Below, piece by piece: positions 8,907 to 17,926 of a stretch of 64,000 nt of DNA (positions are counted from its first letter, which is position 1; each line of letters starts with the position of its first letter). The notes beneath the pieces were generated by a model. It made no database searches. It was not told the origin of the DNA and saw nothing but the letters and a program-made list of their open reading frames with translations. Source of the DNA: AWTP1-13 sp963832445 (GTDB taxonomy: Bacteria > Pseudomonadota > Alphaproteobacteria > Rhizobiales > Hyphomicrobiaceae); contig CAWHUM010000014.1 in NCBI GenBank assembly GCA_963832445.1, forward strand, positions 62,001 through 126,000. The letters run 5' to 3'. A program made the position numbers and the translations under genes.

Positions 8907-10011
8907 GTGTCGAACACGATCCTAGTTGCGGGTGGGGCCGGGTATATTGGCAGCCACTTCTGTCATGTGGCGGCCCGGCGCGGGTTCTCCCCGGTCGTGG
9001 TCGACCGCATCGGGCCCAGCACGGAGCGCGTCGCCGCCTACCGGCGCTCCATTGGGCGCCACTTCCCGGTCGAGGTTTGCGATATTTCCGACGAGGCGCG
9101 GGTCGCCCGCTTCATCGAGCGCCACACGCCGGTGGCGGCGGTGTGCTTCGCCGCCCTGATCGAGGTCGGCGAGTCGGTCGCCGACCCGCCGCTCTACTGG
9201 GACAACAACTACGTGCGCGCGATGCGCTTCTTTCGCACGCTCGCCAAGGGCGGCATCCGCCATCTGGTGTTCTCCTCCACTGCGGCGGTCTACGACTTCA
9301 CCACCGGCGCCAAAGCGCTGGCTGAGGGACATCGGCTCGCGCCCGCCAGCCCCTACGGTCTGACCAAGCTCGCCTGCGAGCTGGCGCTGCAGGGCTCGAG
9401 CGGCTCGCACAACGTCGCGCAGGAGGTTCGCTTCGGCCCGCTCGCCGTCGACTGGCCGCTGCTGCCCACGCTGCCCGCGGCCCCGGCCCCGCACGCGCCG
9501 GCCTCCAGCCTCGTCATGCGCTACTTCAACGCCGCCGGCGCCGATCCCGCCGCAGGCCTCGGCGAGGTGCACGAGCCCGAGACGCATCTGATCCCCAATG
9601 CGCTTTGCGCCGTGTTGCGGGCAAGCCGGGGCGGAGATGGCGCCGTCCTCACCGTCAACGGCGACGACTACCCGACCGAGGACGGCACCTGCGTGCGCGA
9701 CTACGTGCACGTTCTCGATCTCGCCGAGGCGCATGTGGCCGGGCTCGAGTATGTGCTCCGTGGCGGCCCCAGCGACGCCGTCAACCTCGGTTGCGGGTCG
9801 GGCTACAGCATCCGCGAGGTGCTGGCTGCCATCGAGAAGGTGAGCGGGAGTGCCGTGCCGATGCGCATCGGCCCGCGACGGCCCGGCGACTCCGACGCGC
9901 CTCGTGGCGGACGTGAGCAAGGTGCGCGACCTGCTCGGCTGGCAGCCGACCCGCGGCCTCGAGGAGATCGTCGCCTCGGCGCTGGAATTCCACCGCCGCC
10001 ACGGCATGTAG
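8907..10011 (+). CDS. galE: UDP-glucose 4-epimerase (one frameshift)
   Basis: An extended short-chain dehydrogenase of about 367 residues with a GTG start at 8907. It shows the NAD-binding loop ILVAGGAGYIGSHF, the catalytic SSTAAVYD with SPYGLTKLACE (Ser, and Tyr-x3-Lys), MRYFNAAGADP, and CVRDYVHVLDLAEAHV. These identify GalE, which interconverts UDP-glucose and UDP-galactose for exopolysaccharide and LPS precursors. An extra T at 9891 shifts the frame; removing it restores GDPTRLVADVSKVRDLLGW and the stop TAG at 10009-10011. An insertion-like stretch around residues 165-200 (HNVAQEVRFGPLAVD) is longer than in E. coli GalE. Confidence 0.85.
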
Positions 10012-10040
10012 CTTCGCGCAGCGCCTCGTCCTGAACCGGT

Positions 10041-11096
10041 CTACTGTGTCGTATTGCGCGGATCGGGCGGCGGCAATTTTGCGGGCTCCCTGCCGCGCCA
10101 CTGCCGGTCATAGACGGCCCACTTGCGCTCGTCCGTGGTGAACGAAGCGTAGATCGCAACTCCGCGGAAATGCTGAGGAACGGTTTGGCTGCCGAGCCCG
10201 GCGATGAGCCCCGCGAGACTATGCTCGATCGTCTCAACGTCGGGGCGATGATAGCCCTTGTCGTCGTCGTAGGTCGGCACGCCCATCAACCATTCGCAAC
10301 CACCCTCGGCGGGCGGCGGCAGGGTCGCGGCAAGCTCGACCGTCCACTTCGAGATGAGGTCGCTGAAAACTGGCGGCGATCTCACCGCGGTGTCGTAGCC
10401 CATCACCGCCAGCTCGTCCGCCGCGATGCACACGTCCCGCAGGAAAGGCAGCTCCCAGTGCACGTCGGGAAAGGGATGCAAGGGCGTCGGCGGCGGGTAG
10501 GCGGCGATGGAAAGGGTGTGATCCCCGATGGCTGCCTTCACCTCGCGCAACAGCTCCAGGAAGCCGGGCTCCCAGCTCGGCAGAGGCTCGACGTTGAGGT
10601 GCACACCGTCGGCGCCCAGCTCGACGATGCGGCGCATGTGCTCCACGAAGGCGCGTCGCTGAGCCTCGTCCTTTAGCCGCACGTCCATGTCGAGATTGCC
10701 TCCGGTCCAGGGCATCACCCGGATTTCCGGCGCAATGCGCTTGATATGGGCGAGAAACGCGCCGGCACGCTCGGGCACATACCGCACCAGCCCCGCCTTC
10801 GACCGCCAGCCTGGCCAGCCGTTCGCGTCCATGGGCCCGAGAAAGGGATAGATGCGGCGAATGCCGCGTGCGCGCAGGCTCTCGACCAGCTCGGCAATTG
10901 CCTCCGGCGTGGGCCCCTCGTGCATCCAGTGCCGACGCAACCAGATCGCATTGTCGCTGCGATCGAACTGGCCGGTCGGGGTCGATGCAGGCGACTGGCT
11001 CCTTCCGAGCCCCGCGGCGATCACCACAAGGCCAGCAAGGAACACCACCGGGAAAAGGAACCGTACCGCTCGCACCAACATGACCTGCTGCCGCAA
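10041..11096 (-). CDS. Membrane-anchored GH18-like TIM-barrel protein
   Basis: A 351-residue protein with an N-terminal signal anchor (RFLFPVVFLAGLVVIAAGLG) and a periplasmic domain. The barrel-like part has RGIRRIYPFLGPMDANGW, ELGADGVHLNVEPLPSW and LAVMGYDTAVRS. The DGVHLNVEP strand resembles the D-x-x-D-x-E active-site strand of glycoside hydrolase family 18, and MGYD resembles its later Y-D motif, although the second acidic position is Asn here. It may be a glycosidase-like or sugar-binding protein; activity is uncertain. It stands alone on the minus strand, convergent with galE. Confidence 0.5.
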   Translation of the reverse strand: MRQQVMLVRAVRFLFPVVFLAGLVVIAAGLGRSQSPASTPTGQFDRSDNAIWLRRHWMHEGPTPEAIAELVESLRARGIRRIYPFLGPMDANGWPGWRSKAGLVRYVPERAGAFLAHIKRIAPEIRVMPWTGGNLDMDVRLKDEAQRRAFVEHMRRIVELGADGVHLNVEPLPSWEPGFLELLREVKAAIGDHTLSIAAYPPPTPLHPFPDVHWELPFLRDVCIAADELAVMGYDTAVRSPPVFSDLISKWTVELAATLPPPAEGGCEWLMGVPTYDDDKGYHRPDVETIEHSLAGLIAGLGSQTVPQHFRGVAIYASFTTDERKWAVYDRQWRGREPAKLPPPDPRNTTQ

Positions 11097-11199
11097 TCAT
11101 TCGCTTAAATCGGCGCACTGTGCGCGCGGAATGTGTCGGCATGCGGGTGCCGACGTTCAAGATGCCGAAGCAGCAGCATGAGCTCGCAGGCTCGCCCTG

Positions 11200-12006
11200 T
11201 CACATGGGCAAGCGCCCCTTCACCGCATTGGCACGCCCGCTGCGGGTGATGCGTCCGTCCACATCGGCGGGCAGGCGAGCGCGCACTCGCTCCTTGAGCT
11301 TGTCGGCGTCGCCGGGAGCCATCGTTGCGATGGTGGCTTTGATCGAGGGGCTATTGAGGTTGGTGGTCCAGAAGTCGTCGAAGTTGGCGAACGTGCGCTC
11401 GACTGTGATCTCGCGCGTCTCCACCGCCTCGAGACCCGCGCCAGTCCACAAGTCTCGCAGCGCCTCCATGCGCGAGGCGGCGAGCTGCGGCGGCCCCGCC
11501 GGCGTGACGCCCATTGCCCGCATCTCGGCAAGAATTGGCTCCGGCGGAAATCCGCCGCCCAGCATGTCCCACATGTAGGCCGCGACCGTGCCGTCCGCGC
11601 GGACCACGCGCACCATTTCGCGGACGCCCTTGGCTGGATCGGGAACGAAGACGAGGACCAGCGCCATGACCGCGACATCGAACCGGTCGGCTGGGAAGGG
11701 CAGCGCCATCGCGTCGCCCAGCTGGAACTGCGCCAGGCGCGACGCCGGTCGCGTGCGCGCAAAGGCGAGCTGGGCTTCGGAGGGATCGATGCCCTGAACC
11801 TCAACAGGCGCGCATCGCTCGACGATGAGCTCGGTGAACGCGCCGTTGCCGCAGCCGACGTCGACCCACTGCAAGCCTGGGGCCGGAGCCAGCCAATCGA
11901 GAAAGACCTGGCCGGCGAGACGGCTCCAGACCCCCATCATGCGCTCGTAGGCCGCGCCGTCGTCGAAGCGAATTGTCTGTTGGGTCACCGGAACCTCCCG
12001 CGACAT
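11200..12006 (-). CDS. Class I SAM-dependent methyltransferase
   Basis: A 268-residue cytoplasmic enzyme of the UbiE/MenG-like Methyltransf_11 type. Motif I is WVDVGCGNGAFTELI, the acidic SAM-ribose position is in VQGIDPSEAQL, and motif IV is DRFDVAVMALVLVFVPDP, followed by the post-IV helix GVREMVRVVRADG. The C-terminal third is less conserved and would define the substrate, which cannot be inferred. The gene is separate from its neighbours by more than 100 nt on either side. Confidence 0.85.
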   Translation of the reverse strand: MSREVPVTQQTIRFDDGAAYERMMGVWSRLAGQVFLDWLAPAPGLQWVDVGCGNGAFTELIVERCAPVEVQGIDPSEAQLAFARTRPASRLAQFQLGDAMALPFPADRFDVAVMALVLVFVPDPAKGVREMVRVVRADGTVAAYMWDMLGGGFPPEPILAEMRAMGVTPAGPPQLAASRMEALRDLWTGAGLEAVETREITVERTFANFDDFWTTNLNSPSIKATIATMAPGDADKLKERVRARLPADVDGRITRSGRANAVKGRLPM

Positions 12007-12180
12007 CTAGGTGTGCGCCGACTGCCGAGTCGAAGCGGCAGCTTACCTTTTCGCCGGTATGCACGAAACCGGCGGCGAAAACCGTCAGGCGAGCGCCACC
12101 GGGACCGACAGGAACCCGCGGAAGCGGGCGCGGCCGCCACGCTTGGGCGCACCCGCCAGCCGGTCCCCGGCCGGAGCGTC

Positions 12181-12205
12181 TGGACTTGATCGACGATCAA
12201 GTCCA
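12181..12205. repeat. Perfect 11-bp inverted repeat in the 12007-12339 gap
   Basis: TGGACTTGATC pairs perfectly with GATCAAGTCCA around a GAC loop. The gap holds no supported gene. The repeat could be a transcription-factor operator or a hairpin between the mtnP 3' end and the methyltransferase gene downstream. No T-run follows on either side. Confidence 0.45.
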
Positions 12206-12339
12206 GGGCGCACAGAGCCGGGGCCTTACTGGGTCTTCGAGAAGCACCATCGGCAAATCCAAACTGCGGCAGGTCCCGGATAGTCTCGGCCTGCGGCCTC
12301 GGCTTCCGGGAACGCATTGCGTGGCACGCGCGGCATCAC

Positions 12340-13218
12340 TTAGCTCCGGCCCAGCACCCGGCCCGCCACCGCATCGAGCTTGGCGATGAGCGCCGGATCG
12401 CGCGCCGCGGACGGCGTGATGATGGCGACCTCCAACGCCCGGTCGGAGCCGACCGGGCACGGCGGATGCTCGCGCGGGAAATCGCGCGCGAGGCGCTCGA
12501 TCAGCTTGTGCGCCTTGTCGACGTTGGCGGTGAGCACCCTGATGATCTCGGCCACGTCCACATCGGCGTGCTCGTGGTGCCAGCAGTCGTAGTCGGTGAC
12601 CATGGCCACCGTCGCGTAGCAAATCTCGGCCTCGCGCGCGAGCTTGGCCTCCGGCATGTTGGTCATGCCGATCACCGCGCAGCCCCAGCTGCGATAGAGG
12701 TTGCTTTCCGCACGCGTGGAGAACTGCGGGCCCTCCATGACGAGATAGGTGCCGCCGCGCGTGTTGGAAATCTGCTCGGAGTTCGCCGCCTGCTCGATGG
12801 CATCGGCCAGTAGCGGGCTGACGGGATCGGCCATGGAGACGTGCGCCACGCAGCCAGGGCCGAAGAAGCTTTTCTCGCGCGCGAAGGTGCGGTCGATGAA
12901 CTGGTCGACGATGACGAAATGCCCGGGCGCGAGCTCCTCCTTCAGCGAGCCGCAGGCGGAGATCGAGACGAGGTCGGTCACGCCGGCGCGCTTCAGCGCG
13001 TCGATGTTGGCGCGATAGTTGATATTGGTGGGGGGCACCCTGTGGCCGCGGCCGTGGCGGGGGAGGAAGCGGATCGGCAACCCGTCGATCTCGGCGAACA
13101 GCACCTGGTCGGAAGGAGTGCCCCAGGGCGTATCGATGTGCTCCCAGTGCACGTTCTTCAGCGCGGGCATGTCGTAGAGCCCGCTGCCGCCTACGATGCC
13201 GAGCACGGATTTGGTCAT
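12340..13218 (-). CDS. mtnP: S-methyl-5'-thioadenosine phosphorylase
   Basis: A 292-residue cytoplasmic enzyme that splits methylthioadenosine with phosphate into adenine and methylthioribose-1-phosphate, for methionine salvage and clearing of a polyamine-synthesis by-product. Motifs: IVGGSGLYDMP at the N-terminus, FLPRHGRGHRVPPTNINYRAN (phosphate and substrate loop), EGPQFSTRAESNLYR, and VIGMTNMPEAKLAREAE with the purine-binding NMPEA. The start at 13218 (MTKSVLGIVGG) fits family starts; the open frame upstream to 13401 is not conserved. It lies 41 nt downstream of glpD on the same strand. Confidence 0.93.
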   Translation of the reverse strand: MTKSVLGIVGGSGLYDMPALKNVHWEHIDTPWGTPSDQVLFAEIDGLPIRFLPRHGRGHRVPPTNINYRANIDALKRAGVTDLVSISACGSLKEELAPGHFVIVDQFIDRTFAREKSFFGPGCVAHVSMADPVSPLLADAIEQAANSEQISNTRGGTYLVMEGPQFSTRAESNLYRSWGCAVIGMTNMPEAKLAREAEICYATVAMVTDYDCWHHEHADVDVAEIIRVLTANVDKAHKLIERLARDFPREHPPCPVGSDRALEVAIITPSAARDPALIAKLDAVAGRVLGRS

Positions 13219-13259
13219 TGCGTCCTCAATCGTTGCTTGGAGGCATGCTTGACCCCCAA

Positions 13260-14801
13260 CTATTGCAGCTGAGCGTGCTCGGCAGCCGCCGTCGCGTGGC
13301 GCCGGCGCATCCAGGCTTCGAGAGCGGCGATCTCGCCCTCGCCCATGTGCAGTCCAAGCTTGGAACGGCGCCAGACGATATCGCTCGCAGACTTCGCCCA
13401 CTCGTGCTCGACCAGATAGCCCACCTCAGCCTCGGTCAGCGTCGCCCCGAAGCCGGCACCGAGATCCGCCATCGACTTGGCCTTGCCGAGCAGCACCCAT
13501 GCCCGCGTGCCGTAGGCGCGCGCGAGGCGGGCAGCGTGGGCCTTGCCGAGGAACGGGAAGGTGCGTGCCAGCCGCACCGCCAGGGCGTCCTCCCCGTCCA
13601 TGTCGAATTCGCCACCGGGTAACGGCGTCGTGCCGGTCCAGCCGGGCGCCAGCCCGGAGCGCTCGGGCAAGTGCGGCGCCAGCTCAGCCATCGCTGCCTC
13701 CGCCAGCTTGCGGTAGGTCGTGATCTTGCCGCCGATGATCGACAACAGCGGCGCCTCGCCTTCCGCCGCTTCGAGCTCCAGCACATAGTCGCGCGAGGCG
13801 GATTTGGCCTCGCTGGCGCCGTCGTCGAACAGCGGCCGCACGCCGGAGTAGGCCCACACCACATCGGCAGGCGCAACTGGCCTAACGAAGGCGCCGCTGG
13901 CGGTCTCGCACAGGTAGGCGATCTCCTCGGGCGCCGCGCGCGTCGCGGCCGGGTCGCCGGTGTAGTCGCGGTCGGTCGTGCCGATCAGCGTGAAGCGGCC
14001 CTCGTAGGGAATGGCGAACACCACGCGGCCGTCGGGGTTCTGAAACAGATACGCACGATCGTGGTCGAAAAGTCTCGGCACCACGATGTGCGCGCCCTCG
14101 ACCAGGCGTACGCGCCCGCGCGGGGCCCCGCCGAGGCGGCCGCGCAGGACCTCCTCGACCCATGGACCCGCCGCATTGACGAGGCCGCGGGCGGCAATCG
14201 CCTCGCGCCGGCCGTTCGCCACGTCCTCCAGGGTCACATGCCACAGCCCGCCCTCGCGCACGGCACTGACAGCGCGCGTGCCGGTGCGCACCACAGCGCC
14301 GCGATCGGCGGCGTCGCGGGCATTGAGGACCACGAGCCGGGCATCGTCCACCCAGCAGTCGGAATACTCGAAGCCGGTGGAGAATACGCCCGGCTTGAGC
14401 GGCGTGCCGGCAGGATCGCTCGCGAGATCGAGCGCGCGAGTGCCGGGCAGCCGCTCCCGGCCGCCCAGGTTATCATAGAGGAACAACCCGACGCGCAGCA
14501 TCCAGGCGGGGCGCAGGCCGGTGCGATGCGGCAGCACGAAACGCATGGGGCGCACGATGTGCGGGGCGATGCGCCACAACACCTCGCGCTCGATCAGCGA
14601 CTCGCGCACGAGGCGGAAATCGAAATGCTCCAGATAACGGAGCCCGCCATGGATCAGCTTGGTCGAGCGGGAGGAGGTGCCGCTGGCGAGATCCGCCATC
14701 TCGCACAGCAGGGCCGAATAGCCGCGTCCGGCTGCATCGCGCGCTATCCCGCAGCCGTTGATGCCGCCGCCGATGATCGCCAGATCGTAGACATCGTGCA
14801 T
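13260..14801 (-). CDS. glpD: Aerobic glycerol-3-phosphate dehydrogenase
   Basis: A 513-residue FAD-dependent, membrane-associated enzyme that oxidises glycerol-3-phosphate to dihydroxyacetone phosphate and passes electrons to quinone. FAD-binding start DLAIIGGGINGCGIARDAAG; family signatures SGTSSRSTKLIHGGLRYLE, GLVNAAGPWV and IIGGKITTYRKLAE; the C-terminal DAO_C domain begins near residue 400. Length is normal. It follows the histidine kinase gene by only 19 nt and is probably cotranscribed with it. No glycerol kinase or facilitator gene is nearby. Confidence 0.93.
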   Translation of the reverse strand: MHDVYDLAIIGGGINGCGIARDAAGRGYSALLCEMADLASGTSSRSTKLIHGGLRYLEHFDFRLVRESLIEREVLWRIAPHIVRPMRFVLPHRTGLRPAWMLRVGLFLYDNLGGRERLPGTRALDLASDPAGTPLKPGVFSTGFEYSDCWVDDARLVVLNARDAADRGAVVRTGTRAVSAVREGGLWHVTLEDVANGRREAIAARGLVNAAGPWVEEVLRGRLGGAPRGRVRLVEGAHIVVPRLFDHDRAYLFQNPDGRVVFAIPYEGRFTLIGTTDRDYTGDPAATRAAPEEIAYLCETASGAFVRPVAPADVVWAYSGVRPLFDDGASEAKSASRDYVLELEAAEGEAPLLSIIGGKITTYRKLAEAAMAELAPHLPERSGLAPGWTGTTPLPGGEFDMDGEDALAVRLARTFPFLGKAHAARLARAYGTRAWVLLGKAKSMADLGAGFGATLTEAEVGYLVEHEWAKSASDIVWRRSKLGLHMGEGEIAALEAWMRRRHATAAAEHAQLQ

Positions 14802-14820
14802 GGCCCCCGCCTCCGGCTGA

Positions 14821-16374
14821 TCAATCGAGCCGGTCCGGAATCTCGATCCGGAACGTGGTGCCCCGCTCGGTGTCGAGCAGGTGGATGCTGCCGCCGTGCG
14901 CCGTCACCAACTCGTGCGCGACGGCGAGCCCGAGCCCCGTGCCGCCGGCGCGCGCCGAGCCCTGGAAGGCCTGGAACAGATGCGCGCGCGCCTTTTGCGG
15001 CACGCCGGGGCCGTCGTCGGCCACCTCGATGGTGACGCGCCTGCCGTTGCGCCTGGCGCCGACTCGGATCGTACCCCTGGGCGGCTCCTGCTGCTCGATG
15101 GCCTGCAGCGCATTGCGGCACAGATTGCTCAAGACGCGGAACAGCTGATCGCGGTCGGCATCGACCCGCAAGACGTCGTCCACATCGACGCCCCAGGCGA
15201 TCGCATCATCGCGCGGCAGCCCCAATCCGTCGCCGACCTCCGCCACCAGCGCACGCAAGTGCGTCGGCTCGCGGCGCGGCGCCGGCTCCTCGGCCCGGCC
15301 GAAGCGCAGGGTGCTCTCCGAGAAGTTGATGGCCCGGTCGAGCGAGGCGATGAGCTTTGGCGCGAACCGCTGCACAGACGGGTCGGGCAGGCTGCCCAGG
15401 CGGTCGGAGATCAGCTGCGCGCTGGCGAGCATGTTCCTGAGGTCGTGGCTGATCTTGCTGACGGCAAGGCCGAGCGCGGCGAGCCGGCTCTTCTGCTGCA
15501 GGGTCTGCGTGAGCTGTCCCTGCATGCGGGCCAGCTCACGCTCGGCGGTGCCGATCTCGTCGTGGCGCTGCGACGGCACGATGACGCGGCTCGCATCCTC
15601 CGGGTTCTCGCTGAAGCGCAGGATATAGCGGGTGATGCGCATCATCGGCTGCACGAAGAGGGTGTTTAGGGCGAAATAGACGAGCGCGGCCGTGATGACG
15701 GAAATGATGATCGACAGTCCGAGGACGTTGAGGCCGTAGCGAACCATGGCGGTCCTCAGCGCCGCCTCGGGCAGCACGATATCCATCTGGTCGCCTGCCA
15801 CCGGCTCGCCGAGCACGCGAATGATGCGGTCTTCCCTGGCGAAGAACACCGCCAGCGCGTCCCAGATCAGCCGCGCGCGCAGCGCAAGCTCGCCTCCAAC
15901 CCCGCCGGAGCGCGCATTGGCGCGAAAGTCGTACACGGCGTCGATCTCGGCCGGCACCGTGGGCGGCAGCACCATGTGCCGCTCGTTGTTGCGGATCCAC
16001 GACACCGCGCGCACCTGCACGGTACGCAACAGCTCGATGCGCAGCGCTTCGGGAACGTTGCCGTCGCGGGCGGCCTGCGTGGCGAGCGCCGCGAGCCGCG
16101 CCGCCGTCAGACGATCGGTGAGCCAGGTGATGCGAAAGTTGGCAACGGAGGGAACGAAGATCAGCACCTCCGCCAGCATGACGAACAGCAGCGTCAGCAG
16201 CAGGAGCTTGGCGGACAGGCCGAGACCCCGCCGCTCGGCGGTCGCCGACAAGGGAGAGCGCATCCTACCTGCGCGCTCCCACAGCCTCGTCGTCCAGGCG
16301 CGCACGCCGGCGAAACGGATCGCACTGATGTGCCCCCATAGCCGTCCGGGCCAGGAAAGGGCCTCATCGATCAT
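14821..16374 (-). CDS. Sensor histidine kinase
   Basis: A 517-residue two-segment membrane kinase: TM1 around residues 55-76, a periplasmic region of about 130 residues, TM2 around 218-240, then a HAMP linker, HisKA with SKISHDLRNML (His310), N-box LCRNALQAIE, G1 DDGPGVPQ and G2 GTGLGLAVAHE. The start at 16374 (MIDEAL) was chosen because an earlier ATG at 16425 overlaps the preceding gene. No response regulator lies beside it, so its partner is unknown. It sits between a disulfide-reductase gene (25 nt upstream) and glpD (19 nt downstream) in one co-directional run. Confidence 0.88.
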   Translation of the reverse strand: MIDEALSWPGRLWGHISAIRFAGVRAWTTRLWERAGRMRSPLSATAERRGLGLSAKLLLLTLLFVMLAEVLIFVPSVANFRITWLTDRLTAARLAALATQAARDGNVPEALRIELLRTVQVRAVSWIRNNERHMVLPPTVPAEIDAVYDFRANARSGGVGGELALRARLIWDALAVFFAREDRIIRVLGEPVAGDQMDIVLPEAALRTAMVRYGLNVLGLSIIISVITAALVYFALNTLFVQPMMRITRYILRFSENPEDASRVIVPSQRHDEIGTAERELARMQGQLTQTLQQKSRLAALGLAVSKISHDLRNMLASAQLISDRLGSLPDPSVQRFAPKLIASLDRAINFSESTLRFGRAEEPAPRREPTHLRALVAEVGDGLGLPRDDAIAWGVDVDDVLRVDADRDQLFRVLSNLCRNALQAIEQQEPPRGTIRVGARRNGRRVTIEVADDGPGVPQKARAHLFQAFQGSARAGGTGLGLAVAHELVTAHGGSIHLLDTERGTTFRIEIPDRLD

Positions 16375-16399
16375 ATCGCGGGGCACACCAACCTCGCTG

Positions 16400-17926
16400 C
16401 TATCCAAGCCGCATAAGCCACCCAATCACCTTGCGTACCAGTGGCTTGGCGGCGGCCGTAGCATAATAGCCGAAAGCGGCGCGCTTGTTTATCTCCGCCA
16501 GCGTCGGATAGGGCGAAATCCAGTTGGTCATGGCCTTGATATCGAGCCCCTGCGACAATGCGAGCGACCACATCTGGATGAGCTCGCCCGCCTGCCGCCC
16601 GGCGATGCTGGCGCCCTTGATCCTGCCATTGCTGTCGGTGACGACCTTGACGAACCCCTCGGTCGCCCGCTCGGCCTGGGCACGGTCGTTCTCGTGGTAG
16701 GGCCAGCGGTAGACGCGCACCCGGCCCAGCGCCTTCCGCGCGGCCTCCTCGGTCAGGCCCACATGCGCCAGCTCGGGGTCGGTGAAGGTCACCCAGGGGA
16801 TCATGCCGCTGTCGACCGTCGCCGCCAGACGGAACAGCACGCGGCGGATGACGATGCCGGCGTGATAGTTGGCGACATGGGTGAAGGGCGGTCCGCCGGT
16901 CACGTCGCCGATGGCGAACACCCGCCGGTTGCTGGTCTGCAGGGCCTTGTTAACTCGGATGCCGCCCTTGTCGTACTTGATGGCGGCGCCTTCGAGGTTG
17001 AGGCCGGCAACATTGGGCGTGCGCCCGGTGGCGAGCAGCAGGTGCGTGCCTTGCACCACCGATCTGGTTTCGCCCTCCGCGATGTGCACATCGATGAGCC
17101 GCGTGCCGCCGCTCACGCGTTCCACGACGGTGCCCTGGCGCAGATCGAGCCCTTCGGCGGTAAGGTGCTTGATCACCACCTCGGTCATCTCGGGGTCGTC
17201 GCGGCCGAGCGCGCGCTGCGCTTCGATGACGGTGACGCGGCTGCCGAGCCGCAGGTAGGCTTGCCCGAGCTCCATGCCCATCGGACCACCGCCGACGATC
17301 ACGAGGTGGTCGAGCTTATCGCGATGGTCGAAGATTGTCTCATTGGTGAAGTAGGGCACGCGGTCGAGCCCCGGGATCTGCGGAATGGCAGGCGACGACC
17401 CAGTGGCGATGACGAAGCGGCGCGCCTTGACGCGATACTCGCCGGCCTGGACGGTGTCACGGGCAACGAAATAGCCGGCCGCCTGGATTACGGACACGCC
17501 GAGACCGGTGAAACGCTCTACGGAGTTGTTGGGAGCGATCGCCGCGATCACCTCGTGCACATGCGCGTGCACAGCGGCCGGATCGATCGACGGGTTGACG
17601 GGCCTGATGCCGAACGGCGCGGAGGAGCGCATGAGCTGCGCGCGCTGGGCCGCGGCGATCAGGGCTTTGGAGGGGACGCAGCCATAGTTGAGGCAATCGC
17701 CGCCCATCTTGTGCTTCTCGATCAGAACCACCGATACGCCGAGCTGGGCCGCCGCGGCGGCGACCGATAGTCCTCCCGAGCCCGCGCCGATGACGCACAG
17801 ATCGACCCGCAGCTCGTTGGGGGCTGCGTTGCCCGTGATGACCTTGCTGTAGGTTGTAGTGCCGGTCCCAGCGCCGTCGGGACCGAGCCGCATCAGGCCG
17901 GCGGCCCGGTCATTTGGCTGCGCCAT
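16400..17926 (-). CDS. FAD-dependent pyridine nucleotide-disulfide oxidoreductase (mercuric reductase/Lpd-like)
   Basis: A 508-residue flavoprotein. FAD motif LCVIGAGSGGLSVAAAAAQ; redox-active disulfide GGDCLNYGCVPSKALI; NAD motif LVIVGGGPMGMELGQAY; second FAD motif VFAIGDVTGG; C-terminal dimer segment ISPYPTLAEINKRAA. In dihydrolipoyl dehydrogenase the last segment contains the active-site His in HPTxSE; here it reads YPTLAE, so the catalytic base is changed, as in many homologues encoded beside TVP38 proteins. No N-terminal HMA domain is present, so mercury reduction is unlikely. Its start overlaps the TVP38 gene end by 17 nt, indicating coupled expression. Confidence 0.85.
   Translation of the reverse strand: MAQPNDRAAGLMRLGPDGAGTGTTTYSKVITGNAAPNELRVDLCVIGAGSGGLSVAAAAAQLGVSVVLIEKHKMGGDCLNYGCVPSKALIAAAQRAQLMRSSAPFGIRPVNPSIDPAAVHAHVHEVIAAIAPNNSVERFTGLGVSVIQAAGYFVARDTVQAGEYRVKARRFVIATGSSPAIPQIPGLDRVPYFTNETIFDHRDKLDHLVIVGGGPMGMELGQAYLRLGSRVTVIEAQRALGRDDPEMTEVVIKHLTAEGLDLRQGTVVERVSGGTRLIDVHIAEGETRSVVQGTHLLLATGRTPNVAGLNLEGAAIKYDKGGIRVNKALQTSNRRVFAIGDVTGGPPFTHVANYHAGIVIRRVLFRLAATVDSGMIPWVTFTDPELAHVGLTEEAARKALGRVRVYRWPYHENDRAQAERATEGFVKVVTDSNGRIKGASIAGRQAGELIQMWSLALSQGLDIKAMTNWISPYPTLAEINKRAAFGYYATAAAKPLVRKVIGWLMRLG

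Noticed and set aside
15746..17770. A 674-residue open frame antisense to the kinase and disulfide reductase genes
   Set aside because: It is the reverse-strand shadow of two clear genes; composition is Arg/Ala/His-rich with no domain.
16400..17926. Mercuric reductase
   Set aside because: It has the CxxxxC disulfide but no HMA domain, no C-terminal Cys pair and no mer genes nearby.
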